64,000 nucleotides of DNA from Acheta domesticus (Eukaryota > Arthropoda > Insecta > Orthoptera > Gryllidae). The stretch is taken from assembly GCA_031308135.1 (NCBI GenBank), contig JAHLJT010000631.1, forward strand, positions 2,581,371-2,645,370, given 5' to 3'. A model generated the notes under the pieces. That model did no database searches. It worked only from the letters and a program-made list of their open reading frames with translations, and was not told the DNA's origin. Positions 53,384 through 63,554 of the stretch are shown piece by piece (position 1 is the stretch's first letter; the number at the start of each line of letters is the position of its first letter). Position numbers and translations under genes: made by a program.

Positions 53384-55807
53384 TCATTTCTTTTTGTTTT
53401 GCGAAGCATTTTCAGCCTTGAGTTCTGCTTCTATTTCCAATGCCCGAGCTTTCCTTTTTCCTATTGGTGTTTTTGAAAACCACTGAATAAATGCTTCTTC
53501 TTCTTCCTTGTAAATGGGATCATATTTGCACAGTACATTAATGAGCTCAACATGAGTGAGGGGATGGACTTGAAGTTGTAAAACTCGTTTACAGGTCATT
53601 ACTTCTTTAATAACTTTCAGAATATTACCAACTGTGTATCCATCTGATATTTTGGCCATAGCCGCTGTGTCAAATTGGCGATTTACACTACTGAACTGAA
53701 ACAATTGTTCTTTCCATATTAAGGATAAACTACCATAATCAGGACGAGGGATCATTATGAATTTATTGTAGGTCTGGGCAAGAGATTTCTGATCACAATC
53801 CCAAGGACAATGAGATACACCAATCAACATAATTTGATCTTCAGGACCTATTCCTTTAACAATCTTTGGTAAGTCTTTCTTGAGTCTTTTTGGGTCAGTT
53901 TTATCAGTTTTGGGAACTTTTTTCATAAATGGTTTCTCTGCACCATCCATATAAATAATAGCTGGTTGCAAAAGTCTTGACACCTTGTTAACCAAATGAA
54001 CCAACATAATCAAACCTGACTTTCCAGGATACTTACCAACAATATTAGCTGGAGATAAGTCAAACAGGACTGCTCCAATTTCAGTACATATTGCATGTAC
54101 TAACATGTCCTTTCCACTTCCATGAGAACCAGCAATGAGGAGAGATTTAACAAGAGGAGCCATTTGATGTATAGTGTTGGATCCCAATGGTAATACACAA
54201 TATTCAAGAATTACTTGACGGAGGTCTCCTAAACAAGGCAAAGGATCTTTTCCAAGTTGCCTTAAGTCATGCGCAGCATAAGAATATTCTCCCCGAAATG
54301 CTGAGAGTGGTACTTCTGAATATTTCTTTATTATGCCATTTGTCACCAATTCTTCAAATAAAGATTCGAGGGTTCTATCAGGAGTTAAGTCTTTTTCTTT
54401 CTTCTTCTTGCTTTTTTTTCCACCTCTTCCTTTCTTCTTCGCACTTTTTCTTACCTTCTTTCCTTTACGAGCTCGATCTCGATCCAATGCTGCTTGAAGT
54501 ACTTCGAGCTCCTTTCTAAGCAACTGATCCACAATTCTCCTTAATTCTGCTTCTACTTCAATGGTTTTTTCTGCTTTAATCATGTCCATATCTGCTTCTT
54601 GGTAAGGATTGTCCGTTTCATCCCTGTATTTCCAAACATCTTGATATTCTTCAGCTGAATGAAGCATATCCATGAGGAAATTTGAAGGTTGCATCTTAAA
54701 ACCTAGATCGTCTTCTTCTTCACTCTTTTTTGGCTTTCCTTCTTCTTCTTTATCTTTCTTGCTTTTTTTACTTCTTCCAGAGGATAAAGTAGTAGACTTG
54801 CTTATTGTACTCTCTGCTCCTGTGCGTGAAAAAATCAAAGCTGATCCTCCTGATTCTTCAGAAGGAATTTCAGGAAATTTGCCAGTTGCTTGCTCATACT
54901 GAATAAACCAATTACGAACTTCATCAGCAATTTCCTCTTTCATTGCTCCTCCACGATTCCTCAGAATTCTTTCTTTCTCAATAACTAGAGCTTGTTCAAA
55001 TTTTTCTTGATATTCCTTTTGAACTTGATGTCTAACTTTCACCACTTCTTCAGCCTTTTGTCGAGCATCTGTGACAGTATACGTAGGCTGGAGCATTCCG
55101 ATGAGTAACATTTCCTCAATTTTACGGCGTCTCATCTTACGACGTGTGTTGTACCCACGCCAAACTTTCTGAATTAATCGAGCAGCAAAGGCTCCATCAA
55201 CCTGCTTCCCTTCGGATGGCTCGACTTTACTTTTCTCTTTCATTAATTTGATTTCTCTCATAAATTGAGCTCGTAATCGACCTTGGCGAGCTCTTTCATG
55301 GATCTGAATTATTGTGACAGCTTGTTCCAGAGTTAACTCTTTCTCAATTACTTCTTCTTCATAAAACCCTAATTTTTTTAGGATATCAGTTATTGTTTTT
55401 CTTCTCTTCTCAATTTCTGCCTCTCTTTCCCTTTTGTAATATGCTGGAACATTAACTTCTACTTCCTTAGGCGACAATTTTAATTTACATAAAATATCAT
55501 CATTATAACTAAATTCAGACAAGTCAAGATTCACTAATTCATGTTTTAACTCAAGTATTCGGCCAATTGTAGCATCCAACAATTTTTTTATTACTAATCT
55601 TTTCTGAGGATGTACAATTTGATCATAACACTGATCTAAATTGTTCATTGCTATGATATACTTATAATATAATTCAACCACTTGTGACTGTGCTAATTTT
55701 TTGTCCTTCTGAGGTTTCTCACCAGCAAGGAAAGTATCAAATTGTGATGCCTCATCGAGAATATCATGAGTTTCTCTGCAAAGTTTATCATACGTTTCAT
55801 GCGACAT
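53384..55807 (-). CDS. IQCA1: IQ and AAA domain protein, IQCA1/DRC11 type
   Basis: An 807-codon uninterrupted frame with the length and layout of the IQCA1/DRC11 family, a component of the nexin-dynein regulatory complex of motile cilia and sperm flagella. Visible parts: N-terminal helical region (1-160); IQ motif 1 at about 162-184 (AVTIIQIHERARQGRLRAQF) and IQ motif 2 at about 206-228 (AARLIQKVWRGYNTRRKMRR), candidate calmodulin-binding sites; acidic and lysine-rich linker with a basic run at 447-472; AAA-like domain at about 545-760 with a P-loop GSHGSGKD (560-567), GKYPGKSG (591-598) and Walker B-like AIIYMDGAE (616-624). The P-loop lacks the usual Thr/Ser after Lys, as I recall for other family members, so ATP turnover is doubtful. 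The coding part has no introns. A 3' splice acceptor lies 17 bases before the ATG, so a 5' leader intron is likely. Confidence 0.93.
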   Translation of the reverse strand: MSHETYDKLCRETHDILDEASQFDTFLAGEKPQKDKKLAQSQVVELYYKYIIAMNNLDQCYDQIVHPQKRLVIKKLLDATIGRILELKHELVNLDLSEFSYNDDILCKLKLSPKEVEVNVPAYYKREREAEIEKRRKTITDILKKLGFYEEEVIEKELTLEQAVTIIQIHERARQGRLRAQFMREIKLMKEKSKVEPSEGKQVDGAFAARLIQKVWRGYNTRRKMRRRKIEEMLLIGMLQPTYTVTDARQKAEEVVKVRHQVQKEYQEKFEQALVIEKERILRNRGGAMKEEIADEVRNWFIQYEQATGKFPEIPSEESGGSALIFSRTGAESTISKSTTLSSGRSKKSKKDKEEEGKPKKSEEEDDLGFKMQPSNFLMDMLHSAEEYQDVWKYRDETDNPYQEADMDMIKAEKTIEVEAELRRIVDQLLRKELEVLQAALDRDRARKGKKVRKSAKKKGRGGKKSKKKKEKDLTPDRTLESLFEELVTNGIIKKYSEVPLSAFRGEYSYAAHDLRQLGKDPLPCLGDLRQVILEYCVLPLGSNTIHQMAPLVKSLLIAGSHGSGKDMLVHAICTEIGAVLFDLSPANIVGKYPGKSGLIMLVHLVNKVSRLLQPAIIYMDGAEKPFMKKVPKTDKTDPKRLKKDLPKIVKGIGPEDQIMLIGVSHCPWDCDQKSLAQTYNKFIMIPRPDYGSLSLIWKEQLFQFSSVNRQFDTAAMAKISDGYTVGNILKVIKEVMTCKRVLQLQVHPLTHVELINVLCKYDPIYKEEEEAFIQWFSKTPIGKRKARALEIEAELKAENASQNKKK

Positions 55808-55819
55808 TGTGAATAATTA

Positions 55820-55845
55820 TAACCCTAGAAAATAATATTAATTAA
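55820..55845 (-). promoter_or_regulatory. Candidate 3' splice acceptor in DRC11 5' leader
   Basis: On the minus strand, TTAATATTATTTTCTAG precedes GGTTATAATTATTCACA and the ATG at 55807. The pyrimidine-rich stretch ending in AG (at 55825-55826) fits a 3' splice site, placing an untranslated upstream exon farther to the right. No donor could be identified with confidence. Confidence 0.4.
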
Positions 55846-57725
55846 AATGATTTTGCAAGCTTCCTAAGATTGGTACAGGTTGAAAAAAGCAATATCAAAA
55901 AGGTGAAACAATAATCCTCACTGAAATATGTTATTCTATGAAAATAAATTAAAAATTTTAGTAACTTCTGAGGAATAAATACAACTTTAAAATGTATTAA
56001 TTTGAGTTGAAGATACTTATTTTATGTTTAAATTTAAATTTACTCTTTATGAGAGAAGACATTTACATATATTTAAATAATTAGCAAATTGATCATAGAA
56101 CCCAATCTCTATGCACTAAAATTCAATAGGTAAGGTCATTTATAGGTAATGTTTATCACCATTACTGTGCAATGTTACTCACAATCATTAGTACACACAT
56201 ATTGAACTTAATAACTCAATGTGAACTTCATAAAGAACAAGGCATTCTCAAGCCCCTTAGCTTCTTTGTACTGTTGGAAAACTGCACACTAGCAATTAGT
56301 TCCTACAGCAGAAAATTAGAATGGTTGTCATCTCTTCAGATCTTGTACAATCCCTAGAGATCGTCAGGATTTTCATAGCAAGAAGGTCTGGTTCCTGCCA
56401 ACCCTTATTCTTCTGACTGTCTCTTTCTGTTCCCTATCGCTAGGTTGACTGCATTACTCCACACCTTTCTGGGGTTTGGAGGTTGTCATAGTAACCACTG
56501 AACTGATTTGTGAACCTACACATTAACTCACTATTATGATAAACTTGTTTTTCATGTTATCATACAATTTGTCATTTTTTATTTTTATTTTTTTTATGAT
56601 TTATGATATGTTAGGAAAGTTTCCCTTAAACTGGGTATCTAGCTTAGATAGTTTAACACATTACATCATCTATAGAGTTTACAGTTTAGAAACTAAAATT
56701 TGCAAAACTAGTATTACAATGGTTTGAAAACGAATGTCAGTACTATTTGATGACGTAACATATAACATATATTTATTAAAAAAGAAAGAAAAAAAATTAA
56801 TTCACTTACTAATATACCAAGTTTAGAAAATGTATTAAAGGGTAAAATGTAAAGGGGAAAATGTATTATTTACGTTATTATGCGATTCACCAGATATCAT
56901 TTATTTATACTCCTTTAATTCATTTTATTCGCAACCGAATTAGCACTTCGTGTTTTTGTTGAGCGAGAGTTTGATGGACATCCCTCGTTAGATCAATATT
57001 AAACAATTTTTCTCCTGAGATAAATCTAAAATACAGCCCAATCAGAAGACCTCAACTCCCGAGTAATTCAAGAGGCTGGAATGCCTATGCATACAAATTT
57101 AATTTTATCGTGCTAGAGACCGCTGACGTTTCTAAATCCTACCTAACCTGTACCGTAAATACCGGCCCATCATTTCTATTTCGCTCCGTGTTTTTAATAC
57201 AAACTAGTACCAACAATTCAAAGTATTCTATATCTGGATTAAAACGTACGGCAAACTGACAGCATTTATCTGAAATGCGATTATCAAATCGCGAGTTTTG
57301 TTAAAATTTAATTTTTAATATTGGAGTTCTCGATTAGATAATCGGTTCTCAGCTGATCAAGTCAATTCTCCTTAAGTTTTAATCGGAATACAAATTACTA
57401 TCGTTACTTTTCATTTCTATAACGTTGGCTGTAAGGTTTTGGACACTGCTATCGGGCTGTGCTCAGAATCCAAATATCCGTTCCTCACGTGTATGTAAAG
57501 TTGAGCGCATTGGTCCACATAGGTCGACCGTGCCAATTTATCGAAAAAGAAAAGGTATATATTAATTTGTATGTACCTACCTATTGATTTAAAATGTTTT
57601 TCTTGTTCTGTTTATATGAAGCAATGTTTGACTGATAACCTTCGACCCACGTGATAAACTTAAGTGACTTGCATTCTACTAGAAAATACTGAAATCTACT
57701 GTTCGAAGAGTTCAGTGAATATTCA
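55846..57725. other. Intergenic region between divergent genes
   Basis: About 1.9 kb between the two divergent genes, AT-rich up to 56900 and more balanced after. It should contain the promoters of both, but no clear TATA box or initiator could be singled out. Short frames (61 and 63 codons) show no family resemblance. Confidence 0.45.
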
Positions 57726-57730
57726 GAACA

Positions 57731-58497
57731 ATGTTGAAAAACGTAGTTGGATTGGTGACGGGTGGTGCATCAGGGCTTGGGTTAGCCACCGTTCAGCGCA
57801 TTGTTAGAGAAGGTGGGCGTGCTGTAATCTGCGACTTGCCGAATTCTAAAGGCAGTGATGAAGCCAAGAAGCTAGGAGATCAAGCTGTGTTTGTGCCCGT
57901 GGATGTCACTTCGGAGGATGATGTTAAAACGGCTTTGCAAGTTACAAAAGATAAGTTTGGATCCTTGAATGTTGTCGTTAACTGTGCCGGTATTGGAGTG
58001 GCCTTCAAAACATACAATTTTAATAAAGAATTACCTCATAAATTAGAAGATTTCAGTCGTGTTCTTATGATTAATACTGTAGGCACATTTAATGTTACAC
58101 GTTAGCAGTAGGTTTAATCGGTAAGAATGAACCAAACAAAGATGGTGAACGAGGAGTTGTGGTAAACACAGCTAGTGTGGCTGCATTTGATGGACAAATG
58201 GGGCAGGCCGCTTATGCAGCAAGTAAAGGAGCCATTGTTTCTATGACTTTACCACTTGCCCGAGATCTGGCATCTCAAGGAATTCGTGTCTGTACAATTG
58301 CTCCTGGACTGTTTGACACTCCGTTGCTGCAAGCTCTCCCAGAAAAGGTGCGGAGTTTCCTTGCAAGGACTATTCCATTTCCACCAAGACTAGGAGATCC
58401 AGATGAATATGCTCTTCTAGTTCAGTCAATCATTGCAAATCCATTATTAAATGGAGAAGTAATTCGTTTGGATGGTGCCCTCAGAATGCAAGCTTAG
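57731..58497 (+). pseudogene. HSD17B10: 17-beta-hydroxysteroid dehydrogenase 10 (scully) copy with one frameshift
   Basis: A short-chain dehydrogenase of about 255 residues (family about 255-261), collinear from start to end in a single exon. The family is a mitochondrial NAD-dependent 3-hydroxyacyl-CoA dehydrogenase of isoleucine and fatty acid breakdown and a subunit of the mitochondrial RNase P. Seen: nucleotide-binding TGGASGLG (10-17), NCAG (84-87) and, in the second part, the catalytic triad Ser149, Tyr162 and Lys166 in NTASVAAF and AAYAASK, with C-terminal [10 protein letters not shown]. One base is missing near 58102 (CGTTAG where CGTTTAG-like sequence is expected), giving a stop after 124 codons; the rest, about 130 codons, is clean in the next frame. 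A single lesion means either a very young processed copy or a base-calling error in a T run. No target duplication or A tail was seen, so retrocopy status is inferred from the lack of introns. Confidence 0.85.
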
Positions 58498-58613
58498 TTA
58501 AAATATGGATATTGAAATCCTATTTGTTAACCATATAAAAATGTGTTCTATCAAATATTCTTTGTACACTTAATGAGATTTGTATAGATTTTAAAACATT
58601 TTTGAGAATTACC

Positions 58614-58619
58614 AATAAA
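58614..58619 (+). terminator. Polyadenylation signal downstream of HSD17B10 copy
   Basis: AATAAA about 117 bases after the TAG stop, followed by TTTCATTTCACC and a T-rich stretch (58640-58650) that could serve as the downstream element. No genomic A tail follows at once, as would be expected of a fresh processed copy. Confidence 0.5.
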
Positions 58620-58649
58620 TTTCATTTCACCTTATTTACATTTTTTTTG

Positions 58650-59254
58650 TCTGCATGTGATTAGTTCAGCACAAAATTATCTTGCTTGTATTTGGGCAAA
58701 GGCGTATAGGTCAGAAAAATTGAGTATTAAGTTAAGTGTAGTAATTTTTCTTTTATTTCAAAACTATTTACTTTAATTGTTTGAAAGTAACTTTAAAGTA
58801 ATACTATTGACCTATGTGTATCTTTGTATCTGAAAATTAATTATTCTACAATATCTACACTAAATGCGTTTCTTTTTGCTCTCGTGTAAAATTATGAAAC
58901 AGAACTTAAACCCTTTTGCCCAAACACAAGCGATGTATCAAAAATTACACTTTTGAATGATGGGGAAAACAAAACGGCTAAGAACTAAAAGAAAGCTGAT
59001 GAAAAAATTAAACATATTTCAATATTCTAGCAGTTCCCATGGAATCTAGTATCACAAGTACTAGTAATGTTTCATTTGTGGAAACAAAATCTGAAGTTCA
59101 TTAAATCTTTTCTTGAATAATTTTGTGATTCATATTGGCAGCTTCTTCCAGAAATTTGTATTCAAATACATAGTAACCACATTGCATTGAAAAACATCCT
59201 TAGCAACAAGTCTTTAGTATAAAGTCTGCATCTTTCCTTACTGATTATGCCCTA

Positions 59255-59300
<46 letters not shown>

Positions 59301-60224
59301 GCAATTTCCACATGTCCTTCTACTTGAATAAACGTGTTAATCAGTAACTCTTTGAATGTACATGTGAATATAAATCAAAATTATTTCAGATATTCCACTG
59401 TCTGCATGTCAGCATTATAAATCATTGCTTCAAGGCATAGCTAAGAGTAATTTCTTGACATCTGGTTATAATTGGATGCTTTATAGATTAATTTGTTAGT
59501 GCATATTTGATCGATTTTTCCTGTAGAGGCATATTCGTGTAATTATGGGAGCATATTTTGCATATTTCGTTAAAATAGAGAAAATGTTTCGTGTTTGCAT
59601 TGAATCTGTTTGTGAGCATTCATTGTTAGCAAAGCTTGAAAATATTGACTTTTTTTTTTTTCCTTTTCTATAGATGATAAAATACTTGTGGAAATGTAGG
59701 ATATTTCTAGATATATTTTTTAAACTAGGCAGAAAAAAGTGAAAGAAGGCCTACAATGTAGGTACTTTACTCACACGCACATTCCCTTCAATGATTTCTC
59801 CCAAGAAGTAAGTTAAGTTATATTATGTTTGCACAAAAATATTTTGTTTCATTCCAAGCGTGCTTCTCCTGAATTTTATCAAGAAAGGTTTATACAGAAA
59901 ATGAAATATTGTTAATTTTAATTGCATATTAAAGTGCATATTTAAGAATTTTTAGGTCATAAATGCATATTTTTAAAAGCATATTTCAACATTTTTTAGG
60001 GCACAAAAATCCGCTCCGTAATCATTACAAATAGGCACTTACTCAGTCATAATGCATGAAAAATGCTTTTAATAACTTACAAGCAAATCAATGCATAAGA
60101 ACATTATATTGTACCAAGTTCTAAAATGTCATTGAAAGAAACGTGAACAACTTTTTCTAATAATTATTTAATATTTATATGTCTGTTCATATTATATTCA
60201 TTAAATTATATGAAATTTGGCCCA
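58650..60224. other. Intergenic AT-rich DNA
   Basis: No gene is supported. It contains an ATT tract and a stretch around 59490-60010 with repeated GCATATTT words (at 59494, 59550, 59926, 59938, 59967, 59980), consistent with a decayed repeat I could not classify. Confidence 0.45.
59256..59300. repeat. (ATT)15 microsatellite
   Basis: Pure ATT repeat. Unlike the tracts at 40.7 and 42.2 kb, it has no LINE fragment attached. Confidence 0.95.
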
Positions 60225-60955
60225 TGTATTGAGAACAGATTTATTTATTATAAGAAATAAATAATTCAATCTATTGTGCATGAAATATTGGTACAGTTTC
60301 GAGGATGTTATTTTTCTCACCTTAAGGCTAGAATAAAAAATTATTAAAAAAATTCATTCAATGAAAAATTTTTTAACAAATTTGATAATTTCAAAGAGAA
60401 TCAAATTAATGATTACCTATTATAAAGCATATGAAGCTTACCTTATATATTCATTATAAAAAACTCATTTCAAAAGTCAAATGAAATTGTTTTACAAATT
60501 GAAGTGCTAAGGCAGGGAACCATGGTATCATCAACAACCATGTTCTGTTTCAAGGGGACAAATTTTGCTAATTTAACCAATATAAAAATTGAGAAGTGAT
60601 TCATACAAATTTGTAAAAATATTGCACTTAACTTGTGTATTCAAACAATTATTAGTTTTTATGTATAATTTTTCAAGAACAGTCCTAGAAAAATTTGTTC
60701 TATTACTAGTTCATCTACTTTAGTAAAATGTTTTTACAAATTTGTAGGATTCACTCCTCAATTTTTATGTTGGTTAAATGGGTAAAATTTGTCACGTGCC
60801 AAAATTTGTCACGTCATAGCCTGAAGATGAGGAAAATAATATCCTCAAATCTGTAACACTGTAGCATCTGTAGCAAATTAAATGCACAATTGATTGAATT
60901 ATTTATTTCTTATAATAAATAATAGTCTGTTCCCAATACATACAATAACTTAGAA
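60225..60955. mobile_element. Long foldback element
   Basis: Left GTATTGAGAACAGATTTATT and TTATAAGAAATAAATAATTC; right in inverse GAATTATTTATTTCTTATAA and CTGTTCCCAATACAT. Further inverse pairs lie inside: 60556-60622 (AAATTTTGCTAATTTAACCA) against 60731-60800, and 60295-60345 against 60815-60870. The arms therefore extend over most of the element with gaps, leaving a small loop near 60640-60720. No coding sequence. No target duplication was recognised. Confidence 0.75.
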
Positions 60956-61019
60956 ATTATGTAAAACAACAAGTCAGAAACGCTAAGATTCGTTATTATC
61001 ATAATCTTTTCCAAAAAAA

Positions 61020-62754
61020 TTCCAGTACGAAGGGAGTATGGAGCACGCTGAAAAACTTAGGAATTTGCAAACGTAAGTCAAATGACAGTTCATTAGAAAT
61101 TCCATTAGATGATCTAAATGATTATTTTGCTTCCGTTGCACATCCAATAGACCCTATTGTTAAAGAAAAGTCACTACACTTTCTGGAATCACAAGCGCCA
61201 TCCCGGGATGATAGTTTCTATTTCAACAATGTTGATTGCCAAGAAGTCGAAAAAATAGTGAAGGCACTCAAATCAAATTCAAAAGGCTCTGACGATATAA
61301 CGGCCAAGGAATTAAAATTGGTTTTAAAAGACGCTCTTCCAGCACTTACACACATAATAAACTTTTCTTTAACAACCGTATACTTTCCCCAATTGTGGAA
61401 ACTAGTAGCTTACATTCGTCTCCTTCCCAAATGTTTAAATTCGTTAAATCCGTGTGTCCCCCCTACCAATCAGTATATTACCAACATTATCCAAAGTCCT
61501 AGAAAAAATTGTACGTCAACAAATAGACAAGTATCTCGCCATAAATGATGTTCTCAATAGTTTGCAATCTGGTTTTAGGAAAGGTAGAAGTACGCAAACG
61601 GCCTTGTTACAAGTCACCGAAGACATTCGTCAATCTCTGGATCAAGGCAATATAACAACATAAACGCTTTTAGATTTTCGCAAGGCCTTCGATTCAGTAG
61701 ACCATGACGTGCTTCTGGCAAAATGTAAATGCCTCGGTTTTTCTGATTCTACCTTATGGATTTCAAGTTATTTTAGTAATAGGCTGTAGTTGTTGAGAAT
61801 ACTTTTTCGTCCCCTAAGTCAGTTTTACGCGGAGTACCACAGGGTTCCGTACTAGGTCCACTTTTCTTCTTGATCTATGTTAATGATATCCCCTCTGTGC
61901 TATCAATGTGCAGTCATCGTATGTATGCAGACGACTTACAGATCTATGTCCGTGGGAAACCTTCGGAAGTGGCTCATTTAGTTAGTAAAACAAATCACGA
62001 TTTGGCCTCCTTACTTGAATGGTCAGTGAGAAACGGCCTTAAGCTAAACCCATTAAAATCTCAATCAATTATAATTGGGTCCTGCCGGTCCCATAAAACA
62101 CTTAAAAATCTAAAAATTCCTGATATCATTTTGGACAACACTACTGTTCCTTTCTGCTCTCAAGTTAAAAATTTTGGTCTGACCATCGATAAATTTCTAA
62201 ATTGGGAACCTCATGCTCGGGACACTTGCCGCAAAGTGTATGCCTCAATGTATTCACTCAAATGTGCTTACAAATGCCTTCCACCCAAAACCAAAGAACT
62301 TCTAGTAAAATCACTCCTGCTCCCCCTGCTTGATTACGGTGATATCGTGTACGGTAACATAAATAAATCAACCGCTGATGCTCTCCAAAGAGTTCAAAAT
62401 GCATGTGTTAGGTTTCAATACAAAATCAGAAAGTATGATCACATATCGGGGTACCATAAAGCAAATCATTTATTATACTTGAAAGGTCGACGCCTGTTTC
62501 ATAGTTTGTGCCTTTTCTACAAAATATTAAATACGGGTGTACCTGCTTACTTCTCTTATAAAATGTCTTATCTCAAAACAAAAAGATTCCAGAAATCATT
62601 GCTATGCAATATTCCTAAAAGCAACACCAATTTTTATAATAAATCTTACTTAGTTGCAACTACCCGAGAGTGGAATAACCTTCCAGAAAATGTTAGGAAA
62701 TGTAAAACATTGCGATCATTCAAAAAACATTTAAATACTCTTCTACTGAGCTGA
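61020..62754 (+). pseudogene. CR1-group LINE reverse transcriptase with several frameshifts
   Basis: In order: KGVWSTLKNLGI, DLNDYFASVA and KALKSNSKGSDDITAKELKL (61030-61320); RPISILPTLSKVLEK-type block 1 in another frame (61454-61500), then QSGFRKGRSTQTALLQV (61560-61620); LLDFRKAFDSVDHDVLLAKC (61670-61720); a damaged GVPQGSVLGPL block near 61835; then an open 294-codon frame from 61870 to 62754 with MYADDLQIYV, GLKLNPLKSQSIIIG, LLPLLDYGDIVYG and a C-terminal SFKKHLNTLLLS. At least three frame changes and one stop separate the parts, so no enzyme can be made. Confidence 0.75.
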
Positions 62755-62785
62755 TAATGTACGATGTGAAAGTGTGTACTCAATG

Positions 62786-62804
62786 TATTATTATTATTTT
62801 TTTA

Positions 62805-62850
<46 letters not shown>
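62786..62850. repeat. TTATT/(TTA)n tract at LINE 3' end
   Basis: Starts as TATTATTATT, has a T run, then about 16 TTA units. It is placed where the tail of the LINE is expected. Confidence 0.9.
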
Positions 62851-62852
<2 letters not shown>

Positions 62853-62879
62853 AAATTGTACGCTAAATATAAAATTTTA

Positions 62880-63221
62880 TATGACATTTTTAACTTTTTT
62901 TATTTTGTATTTTCTTATACTTCTTAGGTTAATTCTTAATTTAATAAACAACAGTATAATTAGTTTAAATTAAGTTTAATATAAGATCAGAAAGTTGTTG
63001 GTTTTTTTGTTTGTATTATCAACTTGTAATTTCAAATTCATTCCAGCTTAACTTGTCATGGCTCTGACTGAATGCATCTTTTCCCTTGGTACATGTTGAT
63101 GTAATTAAAATCGGCCCTAAGCCGTCGTCCTGGCCGGGTGGTTGTGTGTATTCTCATTTATTTTTTTAATGAGTTCTTTAATGGATTGAGATTTTCTTGC
63201 TAACATTTTGACGCGTCTGAG

Positions 63222-63293
<72 letters not shown>

Positions 63294-63540
63294 TTAACTG
63301 TTACAGTATTTGTGGCACATTAAACAGAAAAGCAGAAAAAAATTCATACAAGCTTGTCTTGATTACATCGAAGTGAACTTCCAATTTTTTAAGTGAACTT
63401 CCAATTTTCGAAAGTAAAAGATGTGTATTTGTTGTATCTAAGTTAAATCTGTGAATATCCTGAAATTTGTCTCCTTTCGTAAGAATACTATCAACATCAT
63501 GATGGCCAACAACGTAAAATTACAAGAATAGCCGTGTCAC
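62880..63540. other. Intergenic DNA with TA microsatellite
   Basis: No gene or transposon end is recognised apart from the TA tract at 63222-63290. Confidence 0.45.
63222..63290. repeat. (TA)n microsatellite
   Basis: About 34 uninterrupted TA units, self-complementary and able to form cruciform or slipped structures. Confidence 0.97.
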
Positions 63541-63554
63541 GCCTTTACACGAAG

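Larger units (their letters stand above)
61010..62850 (+). mobile_element. CR1-group LINE, decayed, with TTA tail
   Basis: Coding remains from about 61020 to 62754 cover the region before the RT, the RT and the C-terminus, followed 30 bases later by a TTATT repeat tail (62786-62850). It is a different family from the LINE at 45.6 kb: catalytic box YADD instead of FADD and a different C-terminus. 5'-truncated; no endonuclease is visible. Confidence 0.75.

Noticed and set aside
54187..54902. Plus-strand frames of 76-110 codons opposite the DRC11 gene.
   Set aside because: Antisense shadows of the lysine- and acid-rich coding sequence.
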